64,000 bases of DNA from Buttiauxella brennerae ATCC 51605 (GCF_001654925.1 NZ_LXER01000017.1:310001-374000); one strand, 5' to 3'. Shown: positions 34,745-44,166, numbered from the stretch's first letter. Notes: generated by a model not told the origin, from the letters alone. Translations and numbers: made by a program.

Positions 34745-34845
34745 TAACGGGGCGTGAAACGCCAACATGAAGGACTGAGTTTTCAGACCTGAAATTGAAA
34801 AGACGTCGGTGACGGTCCATACGGTGGGCTACTGCCCTTTACTCC
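34745..34845 (-). promoter_or_regulatory. Possible structured leader of yoaE, riboswitch-like
   Basis: Minus strand reads AAAGGGCAGTAGCCCACC, then CCGTCACCGACGTC, then AGGTCTGAAAAC. GGSAGUAGC and CCGUCA-type blocks recall the yybP-ykoY manganese riboswitch found before mntP in this window. The match is partial and could be chance. Confidence 0.3.
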
Positions 34846-35068
34846 TTAGCAATTAAACGAGATGTAAACAATATCAGAGCAAAATACCCTTTTGCAAAGA
34901 TTTACCTGATTTTGCAATTTTACTGTCATTGACCAGGGGCATAATTTGCTCTGCGAATCTTTATGTTTGTAGCAAAGCTAAATTACGGATCTTCATCACA
35001 TAAAATATTTTTTTCACTGTCTAAAATAAATCCGTCTCAAGTTGCACATCTTTACTCATACCGTTATC

Positions 35069-35080
35069 TGAATCGATTCG
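35069..35080. promoter_or_regulatory. Cra (FruR)-like operator upstream of manX
   Basis: TGAATCGATTCG contains the perfect palindrome GAATCGATTC and matches the Cra consensus TGAAWCGNTTCA except the last base. It lies about 70 bp before the manX start. Confidence 0.45.
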
Positions 35081-35147
35081 CTTTTGATACGGATAATCTA
35101 CAAAACACCCATTAAGGGTGTGGCTATACCAACACAGGAGGTAGCAA

Positions 35148-36116
35148 GTGACTATTGCTATTGTCATAGGCACGCATGGCTGGGCAGCAGAACAATTGCT
35201 GAAAACCGCTGAAATGCTATTGGGCGAACAAGAAAACGTTGGCTGGATAGATTTTGTTCCCGGCGAAAATGCCGAAACTTTAATCGAGAAGTACAACGCT
35301 CAACTGGCAAACCTGAACACCGACAAAGGTGTGCTGTTTCTCGTCGATACCTGGGGCGGTAGCCCGTTCAATGCGGCAAGCCGTATTGTCGTCGATAAAG
35401 AGCATTACGAGGTCGTAGCCGGGGTCAATATTCCGATGCTGGTTGAAACCTTAATGGCGCGTGATGATAACCCTTCGTTTGATGAATTAGTGGCGCTGGC
35501 AGTAGAAACAGGCCGTGAAGGGGTTAAGGCCCTGAAAGCAAAACCTGTTGAGAAAGCTGCACCTGTAGCCGCAGTGGCTGCTCCGAAAGCTGCAGCACCT
35601 CTTAAACCAATGGGTCCGAACGACTACATGAACATTGGTTTGGCACGAATTGATGACCGTTTGATTCATGGCCAGGTCGCTACCCGCTGGACCAAAGAAA
35701 CCAACGTAACGCGTATCATTGTTGTCAGTGATGAAGTGGCTGCCGACACCGTGCGTAAAACACTGTTGACGCAAGTTGCGCCTCCTGGTGTAACTGCCCA
35801 CGTGGTTGATGTCGCTAAAATGATCCGCGTGTGGAATAACCCGAAATATGCAGGCGACCGTGTGATGCTGTTGTTCACCAACCCAACCGACGTTGAACGC
35901 GTCGTAGAAGGTGGTGTGAATATTAAGTCAGTCAATATCGGTGGTATGGCGTTCCGTCAGGGGAAAACCCAGGTGAACAATGCGATTTCTGTCGATGAAA
36001 AAGATATCGAAGCCTTTAAGAAACTGAACGCGCGCGGCATTGAGCTCGAAGCACGTAAAGTTTCAACCGATCAAAAACTGAAAATGATGGATCTGATCGC
36101 GAAGGTGAAAAGCTAA
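35148..36116 (+). CDS. manX: Mannose PTS EIIAB component
   Basis: Phosphotransfer subunit of the mannose/glucosamine PTS. 322 residues: EIIA domain with phosphorylated His10 (IGTHGWAAEQ), an Ala/Pro/Lys linker near 135-160, and EIIB domain with the phosphorylated His in IDDRLIHGQVATRW (about residue 174). GTG start preceded by AGGAGG. First gene of manXYZ; 75 bp to manY. Confidence 0.97.
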   Translation: MTIAIVIGTHGWAAEQLLKTAEMLLGEQENVGWIDFVPGENAETLIEKYNAQLANLNTDKGVLFLVDTWGGSPFNAASRIVVDKEHYEVVAGVNIPMLVETLMARDDNPSFDELVALAVETGREGVKALKAKPVEKAAPVAAVAAPKAAAPLKPMGPNDYMNIGLARIDDRLIHGQVATRWTKETNVTRIIVVSDEVAADTVRKTLLTQVAPPGVTAHVVDVAKMIRVWNNPKYAGDRVMLLFTNPTDVERVVEGGVNIKSVNIGGMAFRQGKTQVNNAISVDEKDIEAFKKLNARGIELEARKVSTDQKLKMMDLIAKVKS

Positions 36117-36191
36117 TTACCGATGTGATTTGCTTAATTCAACGTTTTGCTCAGTTTTCACACATAAGTCACACGTTTAAGGAGAAGTACA

Positions 36192-36989
36192 ATGGAGATT
36201 ACCACTCTTCAGATTGTGCTGGTGTTTGTCGTAGCCTGTATTGCCGGTATGGAGTCAGTGCTCGATGAATTTCAGTTCCACCGTCCGTTGGTCGCCTGTA
36301 CCTTAATTGGTCTGGTATTGGGTGATATGAAAACCGGTATTATTATCGGTGGTACGCTTGAAATGATCGCGCTGGGTTGGATGAACATCGGTGCAGCGGT
36401 TGCCCCGGATGCGGCTCTTGCCTCCATCATCTCAACCATTCTGGTTATAGCCGGGCATCAGGGCATTGGTTCGGGTATCGCGCTGGCCATTCCTCTGGCA
36501 GCTGCAGGCCAGGTTCTGACCATTATCGTTCGTACTATTACCGTGGGCTTCCAGCACGCAGCAGATAAGGCCGCCGAAAACGGCAACTTGTCGGCACTCT
36601 CCTGGATTCACGTTTCCTCCCTGTTCTTGCAAGCAATGCGTATCGCAATTCCTGCCGTTATCGTCGCTGTTTCTGTCGGTACCAGCGAAGTGCAGAACAT
36701 GCTGAATGCCATTCCTGAAGTGGTAACCAGCGGTCTGAACATCGCCGGTGGCATGATTGTTGTTGTGGGTTATGCGATGGTCATCAACATGATGCGCGCA
36801 GGCTACCTGATGCCGTTCTTCTATCTCGGCTTCGTCACCGCAGCGTTCACCAACTTCAACCTGGTTGCTCTGGGTGTGATTGGCGCAGTGATGGCAATCC
36901 TGTACATCCAGCTTAGCCCGAAATACAACCGTTCTGCGGCCCCGGCGCAGGTTGCTGGTTCTAACGATCTCGATAACGAATTAGATTAA
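36192..36989 (+). CDS. manY: Mannose PTS EIIC component
   Basis: Membrane channel subunit, 265 residues, with repeated hydrophobic helices and conserved GGTLEMIALGWMNIGAAVAP. Works with ManZ to translocate mannose and is also a known entry route for phage lambda DNA in E. coli. Start ATG with AAGGAGAAG. manZ follows 12 bp later. Confidence 0.97.
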   Translation: MEITTLQIVLVFVVACIAGMESVLDEFQFHRPLVACTLIGLVLGDMKTGIIIGGTLEMIALGWMNIGAAVAPDAALASIISTILVIAGHQGIGSGIALAIPLAAAGQVLTIIVRTITVGFQHAADKAAENGNLSALSWIHVSSLFLQAMRIAIPAVIVAVSVGTSEVQNMLNAIPEVVTSGLNIAGGMIVVVGYAMVINMMRAGYLMPFFYLGFVTAAFTNFNLVALGVIGAVMAILYIQLSPKYNRSAAPAQVAGSNDLDNELD

Positions 36990-37001
36990 TAGGTGAGCGA
37001 A

Positions 37002-37856
37002 ATGGTTGATACCACTAAAACAGTAACTACCGAGAAGAAGCTCACTCCGGGCGATATTCGTAGCGTGTTCTTGCGTTCAAACCTCTTCCAGGGGTCCTGG
37101 AACTTCGAACGTATGCAGGCGCTGGGCTTCTGCTTCTCCATGATCCCGGCGATTAAACGCCTGTATCCTGAGAATAACGATGCGCGCAAACAAGCGATTA
37201 AGCGTCACCTGGAATTCTTTAACACCCATCCCTATGTGGCTGCACCTGTATTAGGTGTAACACTGGCGATGGAAGAGCAACGTGCAAACGGTGCAGAAAT
37301 CGACGATGGTGCCATTAACGGTATCAAAGTTGGTTTGATGGGGCCGCTAGCCGGTGTGGGTGACCCAATCTTCTGGGGTACAGTACGCCCAGTATTCGCC
37401 GCTTTGGGTGCCGGTATCGCGATGAGCGGTAGCCTGCTTGGACCACTGTTGTTCTTCATCCTGTTTAACGCCGTGCGTTTGCTCACCCGTTACTACGGCG
37501 TGGCTTACGGCTACCGTAAAGGTATCGATATCGTTAAGGATATGGGCGGCGGCTTCCTGCAAAAACTGACCGAGGGGGCGTCAATTCTCGGCCTGTTTGT
37601 CATGGGGGCGCTGGTTAACAAGTGGACGCACGTTAATATACCGCTGGTCGTATCGAAGATAACCGATCAGACCGGCGCGGTTAAAATAACCACCGTTCAG
37701 ACTATCCTTGATCAGCTGATGCCAGGCCTCGTGCCGCTGCTGTTAACGTTTGCTTGTATGTGGCTGCTGCGTAAGAAAGTCAACGCGCTGTGGATCATCA
37801 TGGGCTTCTTCGTTATCGGTATTGTCGGTTATGCTATCGGCCTGCTGGGTCTGTAA
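37002..37856 (+). CDS. manZ: Mannose PTS EIID component
   Basis: Second membrane subunit of the mannose permease, 284 residues, with the EIID signature FLRSNLFQGSWNFERMQALG and GVGDPIFWGTVRPVFAALG. Cytoplasmic N-terminus and C-terminal helices. I choose ATG 37002, placed after AGGTGAG; a GTG at 36993 would add three residues. Ends the man operon at a strong terminator. Confidence 0.96.
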   Translation: MVDTTKTVTTEKKLTPGDIRSVFLRSNLFQGSWNFERMQALGFCFSMIPAIKRLYPENNDARKQAIKRHLEFFNTHPYVAAPVLGVTLAMEEQRANGAEIDDGAINGIKVGLMGPLAGVGDPIFWGTVRPVFAALGAGIAMSGSLLGPLLFFILFNAVRLLTRYYGVAYGYRKGIDIVKDMGGGFLQKLTEGASILGLFVMGALVNKWTHVNIPLVVSKITDQTGAVKITTVQTILDQLMPGLVPLLLTFACMWLLRKKVNALWIIMGFFVIGIVGYAIGLLGL

Positions 37857-37872
37857 TTGACTGTGTAAATTC

Positions 37873-37898
37873 AACCGGGGGCCTGCCCCCGGTTTTTT
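37873..37898 (+). terminator. manXYZ terminator
   Basis: AACCGGGGGC - CT - GCCCCCGGTT followed by a T run; a very stable rho-independent terminator. Confidence 0.93.
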
Positions 37899-37932
37899 AT
37901 TTTCTATCCCCGTAACAATGCATGGAGGTGTT

Positions 37933-38391
37933 ATGACGTTAACAGATGTGGTTTTACTGGTATTTATTGTGCTGTTACTTGCCTGGGCGATTTATGATGA
38001 GTTCATCATGGATAAGCTCAAAGGCAAAACCCTGTTAAAAGTCCCCCTTCTGCGCCGCAACCGCATCGATGGAACCATTTTCTTCGGGTTAGTGACCATC
38101 CTCATCTACAACAACGTTACCGCAGGCGGCGCACCGGTTACCACTTGGTTATTATCTGCGCTGGCGCTCATCGCTATTTATATTGCCTGGATTAGACAAC
38201 CCAAATTACTGTTTAAAACTGATGGTTTTTTCTTCGCAAACGTGTGGGTTTTATATTCCAGAATTAAAGAAATGAATTTATCTGAAGATGGTGTTCTGGT
38301 AATGCAATTAGAACAACGCCGTTTGCTTATCCGGGTGAAAAATATTGATGACCTGGAAAAAATTTATAAGCTAATGGTTACAACTCAATAA
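37933..38391 (+). CDS. yobD: YobD membrane protein (UPF0266)
   Basis: A 152-residue inner-membrane protein with about three hydrophobic helices and a soluble C-terminal part ([20 protein letters not shown]), as in E. coli YobD. Function unknown. ATG 37933 follows GGAGGTG. It precedes the mntP regulatory region and follows manXYZ, a conserved order. Confidence 0.93.
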   Translation: MTLTDVVLLVFIVLLLAWAIYDEFIMDKLKGKTLLKVPLLRRNRIDGTIFFGLVTILIYNNVTAGGAPVTTWLLSALALIAIYIAWIRQPKLLFKTDGFFFANVWVLYSRIKEMNLSEDGVLVMQLEQRRLLIRVKNIDDLEKIYKLMVTTQ

Positions 38392-38397
38392 GTTACA

Positions 38398-38417
38398 AAC
38401 ATAGCAAAGTCTATATT
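38398..38417. promoter_or_regulatory. MntR-like operator of mntP
   Basis: AACATAGCAAAGTCTATATT resembles the MntR box known before mntH and mntP (AACATAGC-N-GCTATGTT type). It is 6 bp after the yobD stop and about 190 bp before the riboswitch, suited to MntR activation of mntP. Confidence 0.6.
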
Positions 38418-38513
38418 CTTATATTTTTTGTACAATGGATAAAATATAGCCATGGCTATTTCGCACAATTAGTGTGCTCTTATTTTAACGGTTTGTTTAC
38501 CTGTCAAAGTAAA

Positions 38514-38528
38514 TGAAAATCGTTATCA
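38514..38528. promoter_or_regulatory. Fur-like box upstream of mntP
   Basis: TGAAAATCGTTATCA matches the 7-1-7 Fur core TGATAATNATTATCA at 12 of 14 fixed positions. Lies about 80 bp before the riboswitch. Confidence 0.4.
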
Positions 38529-38592
38529 TTTAATGTTCCGGAATAATAGCTTTCAATTATTGTTTTATCTTTAAAGAATATGTTAAGGTTGC

Positions 38593-38795
38593 GCCCGTCG
38601 TTGGGGAGTAGCCGATTTTCGCGCTTGCGAAAATGTACATGTCAACATACTCGTTACTTGATGTAATCAAGACTTGTTAACTCAAGGAAAAAACGTGGCA
38701 TGTACGACTCAAACACTGAGTAGGCGAGACCATAGGCACGTGACCATCGTTTAGTTGGGGATGGTTGACGTGTATATGGATATTCCCAACTGAGG
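38593..38795 (+). ncRNA. yybP-ykoY manganese riboswitch of mntP
   Basis: The leader has the aptamer elements GTTGGGGAGTAGCCG near its start and TAGGCGAGACCATAGGCACG further on, as in the E. coli mntP element. An AGTTGGG/CCCAACT hairpin arm (38752-38790) ends next to the GAGGTG SD, a plausible expression platform. Binding of Mn2+ would raise mntP translation. Confidence 0.9.
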
Positions 38796-38802
38796 TGTTG
38801 TA

Positions 38803-39375
38803 ATGAATCTCTCCGCTACTATTATTCTCGCTTTTGGCATGTCGATGGATGCTTTTGCTGCATCAATCGGGAAAGGTGCCTCTCTCCATAAACCTAAGTT
38901 TTCCGAAGCGTTACGTACCGGACTTATCTTTGGCGTTGTCGAAACACTCACCCCACTGATTGGCTGGTGCCTTGGGCTTTTGGCAAGTCAGGTCGTTCTC
39001 GACTGGAACCATTGGGTGGCATTTGTTCTGTTGGTGTTCCTCGGTATCCGCATGGTTTATGAAGGGATTCGTGGCGACGATGGTGAAGAAGCACCGAAAT
39101 TACAGCGCCATGGTTTCTGGTTATTAGTGACCACCGCGATCGCCACAAGCCTTGATGCTATGGCCGTGGGTGTTGGTCTTGCCTTCCTGCAAGTTAATAT
39201 TATCGAAACCGCGCTGGCGATTGGTTGCGCGACGATGATCATGTCAACGCTGGGTATGATGCTGGGCCGGTTTATTGGCCCGCTGCTGGGTAAGCGCGCC
39301 GAAATCCTCGGCGGCGTGGTGTTAATTGGGATTGGCTGCCAGATTCTTTACAGCCATTTCAGTGCGTTAAGCTAA
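38803..39375 (+). CDS. mntP: Manganese efflux pump MntP
   Basis: Exports Mn2+ from the cytoplasm. 190 residues with six predicted membrane helices; two internally related halves each with conserved Asp in a helix ([11 protein letters not shown] and [11 protein letters not shown]). ATG 38803 after GAGGTG. Controlled by the riboswitch and likely MntR and Fur. Its stop is 4 bp from the convergent rlmA stop. Confidence 0.96.
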   Translation: MNLSATIILAFGMSMDAFAASIGKGASLHKPKFSEALRTGLIFGVVETLTPLIGWCLGLLASQVVLDWNHWVAFVLLVFLGIRMVYEGIRGDDGEEAPKLQRHGFWLLVTTAIATSLDAMAVGVGLAFLQVNIIETALAIGCATMIMSTLGMMLGRFIGPLLGKRAEILGGVVLIGIGCQILYSHFSALS

Positions 39376-39379
39376 GAAC

Positions 39380-40195
39380 TCACAAAACTTCGGTTTCGCG
39401 TCGCCAGACTCGAACCACAAAATCAGTTTCACAATTGAATGCCGTTTCAGCCGCCAGGGCTTGCCAGACTTCAGGGCGAGCACGCCAGGCAAACGGCGTC
39501 ATCTGCAGCAACGCAACCACTTCATTTCCTTGTAACACCATCGGCCAGCCAATTTGCTGAGTTTGTTCAGCAACAAAACCCGGCAATAATTCGGACTCGG
39601 TACTGTGCAACACAATGTTGTCATAGATTAAGCCTTTCAGCTGCATCAAATGGCGTGGCCCAGGTGTGGCGGTAATCACGATGCCGCCAGGTTTTACGAC
39701 TCGCGCTAACTCCTCAGCTTTACATGGTGCAAAAATACGTACCACTGCATCCATGCTGTTATCGTCAAACGGTAAACGGTGGCTGGAAGCGACACAAAAC
39801 TGCACCTGCGGATAGCGTTTCGCCGCATAGCGAATGGCCACTTTCGCCACATCTAACCCCCAGGTCGTGCCGTTTTGCTGGGCGACAACCTGCTCAAAAC
39901 CTGCGGTGTAGTACCCTTCCCCACAGCCAATATCCAATAGCGTGGCCGGAGCAGCCTGCGCTAATATCTGGCAAATAGTATCGCGTAATGGCTGATAATG
40001 GCCAGCATCAAGGAATGCCCTGCGCGCCTGCATCATCTCGCTGCTGTCGCCCGGATCTTTGGAACGTTTATGCTGAACGGGCAGCAAATTCACATATCCC
40101 TCTTTTGCCTTATCAAACTGGTGGCCTTGTGGGCAGACAAAACTCTTCCCTTGCGGGGCAAGCGGCGTATGACAAAGCGGACAAAGATAGGACAT
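39380..40195 (-). CDS. rlmA: 23S rRNA (guanine-745-N1)-methyltransferase
   Basis: Methylates G745 of 23S rRNA. 271 residues: N-terminal zinc finger with CPLCHTPL and CPQGHQFD, then Rossmann methyltransferase with [12 protein letters not shown] (SAM-binding) and [18 protein letters not shown] 40195 gives the family start (MSYLCPLC). Upstream on the same strand is the PBP3-like gene 63 bp away. Confidence 0.95.
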   Translation of the reverse strand: MSYLCPLCHTPLAPQGKSFVCPQGHQFDKAKEGYVNLLPVQHKRSKDPGDSSEMMQARRAFLDAGHYQPLRDTICQILAQAAPATLLDIGCGEGYYTAGFEQVVAQQNGTTWGLDVAKVAIRYAAKRYPQVQFCVASSHRLPFDDNSMDAVVRIFAPCKAEELARVVKPGGIVITATPGPRHLMQLKGLIYDNIVLHSTESELLPGFVAEQTQQIGWPMVLQGNEVVALLQMTPFAWRARPEVWQALAAETAFNCETDFVVRVWRRETEVL

Positions 40196-40258
40196 GGGGA
40201 CTCCGGGCAAACATAAAGGCCGCAAGTGTACCGCTAAATACCCGTCTTCGAAAAGCCA

Positions 40259-42004
40259 CTAACCTGCCGGGTTATCGAGAGCTGGCTTATTTAACACCGT
40301 CAAATTGGCATCCCCTGGCGGTAAACCATCAGGTTCGATATTTTCCAGGCGCAAAACGTCGCTCATAATCTGGCTAAATACCGGGGCCGAAACTGCCCCG
40401 CCATAGTAGGCGCCATTTTCAGGGTCATTAATCACCACCACCAGCGCAAAGCGCGGATTACTAGCGGGAGCAACGCCTGCGGTATAGGCAATGTATTTAT
40501 CGATATATTTTCCGTCGTCACCAATCTTTTTGGCCGTACCGGTTTTCACCGCGACACGATACCCGCGAACAGCCGCTTTTATACCCCCGCCGCCAGGCAA
40601 TGCCACACTTTCCATCATATGTTCAACTTGATGAGCAATGACTTCTGACATGACGCGTTGGCCGACAACGGGTGGATCCACGCGGGTTATCGAAAGCGGT
40701 CTGGAAATCCCGAAGCTGCCGATGGTGGCATAGACATGAGCGAGTTGCAGAGGCGTCACCATCAAGCCATAACCAAAGGAAAACGTGGCGCGATCCAGCT
40801 CTCCCCAGAATTTGCGGTGCGGCATCAGCCCGCTGCTTTCACCTGTCAGCCCCAGCCCTGTTGGGTCGCCGAAACCAAAGTTCTTATAGGTATCCAGCAG
40901 TTTTTGAATCGGCATGGCGAGTGACAAACGTGAAACACCTGTGTCGCTCGACTTTTGCAAAATACCCGTCAGCGTTAATTGCGGGTAATAGCCTACGTCG
41001 CGTATGCGATGGCCATCGATGGTATACGGATGGGTATCTACCACACTGTCGGGTTGAACAATACCCTGTTGTAATGCGGTCATCACCACCATGGGTTTTA
41101 CAGTTGAACCCGGCTCAAAAGTGTCACTTATTGCGCGATTACGGAAATCGTTCAACGTGGCACCATCACGATTATTGGGGTTAAACGTCGGGCAACTCGC
41201 CATCGCCAGGACTTCGCCGGTATTCACATCCAGAATGACTGCTGCGGCCGACTCAGCTTTATTCCATGACACCGCATTACTCAGGGCATCTTCTGTCACC
41301 GTTTGCAGCCGCTCATCAATGCTTAACTGGATGTTGTGCGCAGGATTCGCCGGGTTCTCGGTAATATTTTCGATGACCTGACCGTGGCGGTCTTTGCGTA
41401 CCAGCCTTTCGCCAGTTTTGCCTGTCAGCTGGCGGTTAAAGCTCTTTTCAATACCTTCGATTCCCTGATCGTCAATATTGGTGAAACCAAGCAAATTCGC
41501 CGCAACGTGCCCGGCCGGGTAAAAACGCCGAGATTCGTCACGCAAAGATATGCCCGGGAGCTTTAAGTTTTCGACGTATTGCGCTTGCTGAGGATCCAGT
41601 TGGCGTGCAAGGTAGATAAATCGGTCGCTAGGGTTACGTCTGATGTGAGCGGCGATATCATTGAGTGGTATATGTAATGTTGTTGCAAGTGCCTGCCAGC
41701 GGCTACTGACTTGTACCCCACCTTTTTCCATAACCGTTTTCGGATCAGCCCAAACAGCCTTTACCGGTACGCTTACGGCCAGTGGCCGGCCATTACGGTC
41801 TTCAATCATACCGCGTGGTACGACAATCGGTTCTTCACGTAGAGACCGCATGTCCTCCTGCTTCACCAGATTGTCAGGTGAGATGATTTGCAGCCACGCA
41901 ACACGCCCCAGCAAAAACACCAGACACATGAAAATAGCGATGCAAAGCAGAGCAAAACGCCACTGAATAAAGTTACCCACGATTCCAGGGGCGATTTTTC
42001 TCAC
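40259..42004 (-). CDS. FtsI-like penicillin-binding protein 3 paralogue
   Basis: A 581-residue septal class B PBP homologue: short cytoplasmic end, one membrane helix (FALLCIAIFMCLVFLLGRVAW), PBP dimer domain and transpeptidase domain with nucleophile Ser in EPGSTVKPMV (about residue 300) and KTGTAKK (about 487). The SxN motif is SSD (352-354) instead of SSN in FtsI. Salmonella has a paralogue (PBP3SAL) at this locus next to rlmA that works in acid. Start GTG 42004 is best placed after GAGG; TTG 42010 is closer to it. Confidence 0.88.
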   Translation of the reverse strand: MRKIAPGIVGNFIQWRFALLCIAIFMCLVFLLGRVAWLQIISPDNLVKQEDMRSLREEPIVVPRGMIEDRNGRPLAVSVPVKAVWADPKTVMEKGGVQVSSRWQALATTLHIPLNDIAAHIRRNPSDRFIYLARQLDPQQAQYVENLKLPGISLRDESRRFYPAGHVAANLLGFTNIDDQGIEGIEKSFNRQLTGKTGERLVRKDRHGQVIENITENPANPAHNIQLSIDERLQTVTEDALSNAVSWNKAESAAAVILDVNTGEVLAMASCPTFNPNNRDGATLNDFRNRAISDTFEPGSTVKPMVVMTALQQGIVQPDSVVDTHPYTIDGHRIRDVGYYPQLTLTGILQKSSDTGVSRLSLAMPIQKLLDTYKNFGFGDPTGLGLTGESSGLMPHRKFWGELDRATFSFGYGLMVTPLQLAHVYATIGSFGISRPLSITRVDPPVVGQRVMSEVIAHQVEHMMESVALPGGGGIKAAVRGYRVAVKTGTAKKIGDDGKYIDKYIAYTAGVAPASNPRFALVVVINDPENGAYYGGAVSAPVFSQIMSDVLRLENIEPDGLPPGDANLTVLNKPALDNPAG

Positions 42005-42164
42005 ATCCAATCCTCAATAACGACTAAGCGATTGAAAATTTAAACATAATGGTGGAATTAACCAGACAGGAACAGTGCTACAAGATGCGCTGCTTTGCTA
42101 CAAGACATAACTGCAAGAGGTTTCCAGAAACATTTAGAAAGATAATGCTTAGGTTTCAGACATG

Positions 42165-42193
42165 AAAAAGCCCCGCTACAAGAGCGGGGCTTT
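42165..42193 (-). terminator. cspC terminator
   Basis: Minus strand AAAGCCCCGCT - CTTGT - AGCGGGGCTTTTT. Closes the yobF-cspC transcript. Confidence 0.9.
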
Positions 42194-42237
42194 CATCAGA
42201 ATTTGGCGTTATTCGCGCCAGGTCTAATTCAACGGAA

Positions 42238-42447
42238 TTAGATAGCAGTTACGTTAACTGCTGCAGGGCCTTTCTGGCCGTCCTGGATTTCGAACTCAAC
42301 GTTCTGGCCTTCAGCCAGAGTTTTGAAGCCGTTACCCTGGATTGCAGAGAAGTGTACGAACACATCTTTGCTGCCGTCAGCAGGAGTAATGAAGCCAAAA
42401 CCTTTAGACTCGTTGAACCACTTAACTTGACCTTTAATCTTTGCCAT
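42238..42447 (-). CDS. cspC: Cold shock-like RNA chaperone CspC
   Basis: A 69-residue single cold-shock domain, near-identical to E. coli CspC. RNP1 KGFGFITP and RNP2 VFVHFSAIQ bind single-stranded RNA. CspC is constitutively expressed and stabilises stress mRNAs. Second gene of yobF-cspC, with 13 bp after yobF. Confidence 0.97.
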
Positions 42448-42460
42448 TTTGCAAAATTCC

Positions 42461-42604
42461 TTAGATTGTTTTCTTCGCCCGCAGGCATAACTTAGCTAAA
42501 ACAGAGACATTACTGCATGAGGCACTAATATAAGGCTCGGCAGAGAAGCGGTATTCAACGACAACGTGTTTACTCAGGACTTCTTTACTGAAAATGCCAC
42601 ACAT
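42461..42604 (-). CDS. yobF: YobF small protein
   Basis: A 47-residue protein, same length as E. coli YobF, beginning [14 protein letters not shown] and ending LCLRAKKTI. Upstream in-frame codons add no conserved sequence, so ATG 42604 is chosen. YobF accumulates after heat and envelope stress in E. coli; mode of action unknown. Lies 13 bp before cspC in one unit. Confidence 0.93.
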
Positions 42605-43137
42605 AAACAGAACTGTACCTCGTTTAACCCAACGTGTTATCACATACAACGCAATCAATGGCAAGCCATTTTTCGGTGTGTATCGATCTGCCGCACAAAT
42701 TCAGAAATCACTATTGTTCATGAAAATGAAATGCACAAAATGTGCATAGATTAACAACGAACAAACATGATTCCGTGCATTCATCTGACGACCGCAGACA
42801 ACGTTTTTACCATAGCCCAAAGATATCTTTTCGTCCAGGCGAAGTGTGAAAAAGTCGACATATCAGACATTATGCTTATGATTTTTTTAGCATAGCTATT
42901 CAAAAAATGAACAATGTATTGCTGCTAACATTCGAGTAAAACAGGCAATTGAAATACAGGAAATCAGAGGGTGAATAAAGCTTGAGCAATTAACTGTTTA
43001 TATTGCACCAAAATAATGAAAGCCAGATGACAGATTGCTTCATAAAGAGGCAATAAAAACGTTTCGCTATATTTGAAATGTAATAAAGTAACTAAAAGCG
43101 ATCCCGGAATAATGCGTTAACTTTATTGGGTACTCTT
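42605..43137. other. Intergenic region upstream of yobF
   Basis: 533 bp with low GC and stops in all frames. It must hold the yobF-cspC promoter and a long leader; the MBL hydrolase ends at its far side with no obvious strong terminator. I see no gene, tRNA or repeat. Confidence 0.6.
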
Positions 43138-44139
43138 TCAGGGGGTAATTTTAAATAAGGGCAAACTTTGACCAATGCGCAGCGGTGAAAAGAGAGCATC
43201 ACTCTCCCCTGCTTCATTTAGTGCAGCAAGCAACTCTTGCGGTGGCATATCCAACGATTCATCGGCTAATTCAAAGACACCCCAATGAATGGGAATCGTA
43301 AGAGGTTTCCCCAACTGACACCAAAGTTGTACCGCCTGTTGCGGATCCATGTGATGGCTGTTCATAAACCAACGCGGTGAGTAGGCTCCGATGGGGATCA
43401 GCGCCACATCCAGTGCACCTCTTTGCAAAGCAATATCGGCGAGCCCTGCGGTATAACCGGTGTCACCGCTAAACCATATTCTCAGATCCAAGCTTTCGAT
43501 TATCCATCCACACCATAAACTACGGTTACGATCCCAGAACGAACGCATGCTCCAGTGTTGCGCGGGCACAGCGGTTAAGATCATACCCTGCCAGCTAAAA
43601 CTTTGCCCCCAGTCAAGCTCAGTCACATGCCGGATCCCCCGGCGTGTAAACCAGCGCTTTAAGCCCAATGGGACAAAGAAATGAGTATTGGGGAAGTGAC
43701 GAGCAATCTGACGAACAGTTGAGCTGTCCAGATGGTCGTAATGATTATGGGAAATCAGAACCGCATCGAGTTGATGCAATTCATTGATGCGTAAAGGCGT
43801 GGGCGTTTTACGTTGCGGACCGGCAAATGACAAGGGTGATGCGCGCCGGGAAAAAACGGGGTCGGTCAGTAAATACAGACCATTAATACGCAACAGTGCA
43901 GCGGCATGGCCCAGCCACCACAGACGGTCGTCTTGCCCTGTGAGTTCTGCCTTCTGCCACCATTGGTCGATGAAAGCGGCATAACCCACAGCCGGTGGAT
44001 GTGGCAGGCCCTGAGCTTTGCGCTCTTTGCGCCAACGTTCTACATCACCCGGTTTTCGTAAGTGTGGTTCCAGATTACGAAAACCATCGATTTGATGATG
44101 CGATTTTAAGGGGTCAAACCAGGGATTTTTCCACCGCAT
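43138..44139 (-). CDS. Metallo-beta-lactamase-fold hydrolase (NAPE-PLD-like)
   Basis: A 333-residue MBL-fold enzyme with the metal motif SHNHYDHLD (HxHxDH), a further His in PAQHWSMR, Asp in WFSGDTGYT and His in IPIHWGVFEL. The N-terminal WKNPWFDP and WWLGHAA segments are typical of N-acyl-phosphatidylethanolamine phospholipase D-like proteins. Substrate in bacteria unclear. ATG 44139 after GGGGAG preferred to GTG 44145. E. coli lacks a gene here between yobF and yebO. Confidence 0.85.
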   Translation of the reverse strand: MRWKNPWFDPLKSHHQIDGFRNLEPHLRKPGDVERWRKERKAQGLPHPPAVGYAAFIDQWWQKAELTGQDDRLWWLGHAAALLRINGLYLLTDPVFSRRASPLSFAGPQRKTPTPLRINELHQLDAVLISHNHYDHLDSSTVRQIARHFPNTHFFVPLGLKRWFTRRGIRHVTELDWGQSFSWQGMILTAVPAQHWSMRSFWDRNRSLWCGWIIESLDLRIWFSGDTGYTAGLADIALQRGALDVALIPIGAYSPRWFMNSHHMDPQQAVQLWCQLGKPLTIPIHWGVFELADESLDMPPQELLAALNEAGESDALFSPLRIGQSLPLFKITP

Positions 44140-44166
44140 GGCCACTCCCCAAAGGTTGAATCAGGA

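Larger units (their letters stand above)
34672..35147. promoter_or_regulatory. yoaE-manX divergent regulatory region
   Basis: 476 bp with no gene. The yoaE side has a possible structured leader (34745-34845). The manX side carries an AT-rich promoter zone, a Cra-like site TGAATCGATTCG (35069-35080) and a strong SD (AGGAGG) before the manX GTG. CRP and Mlc sites are expected from E. coli, but I could not place them confidently. Confidence 0.6.
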
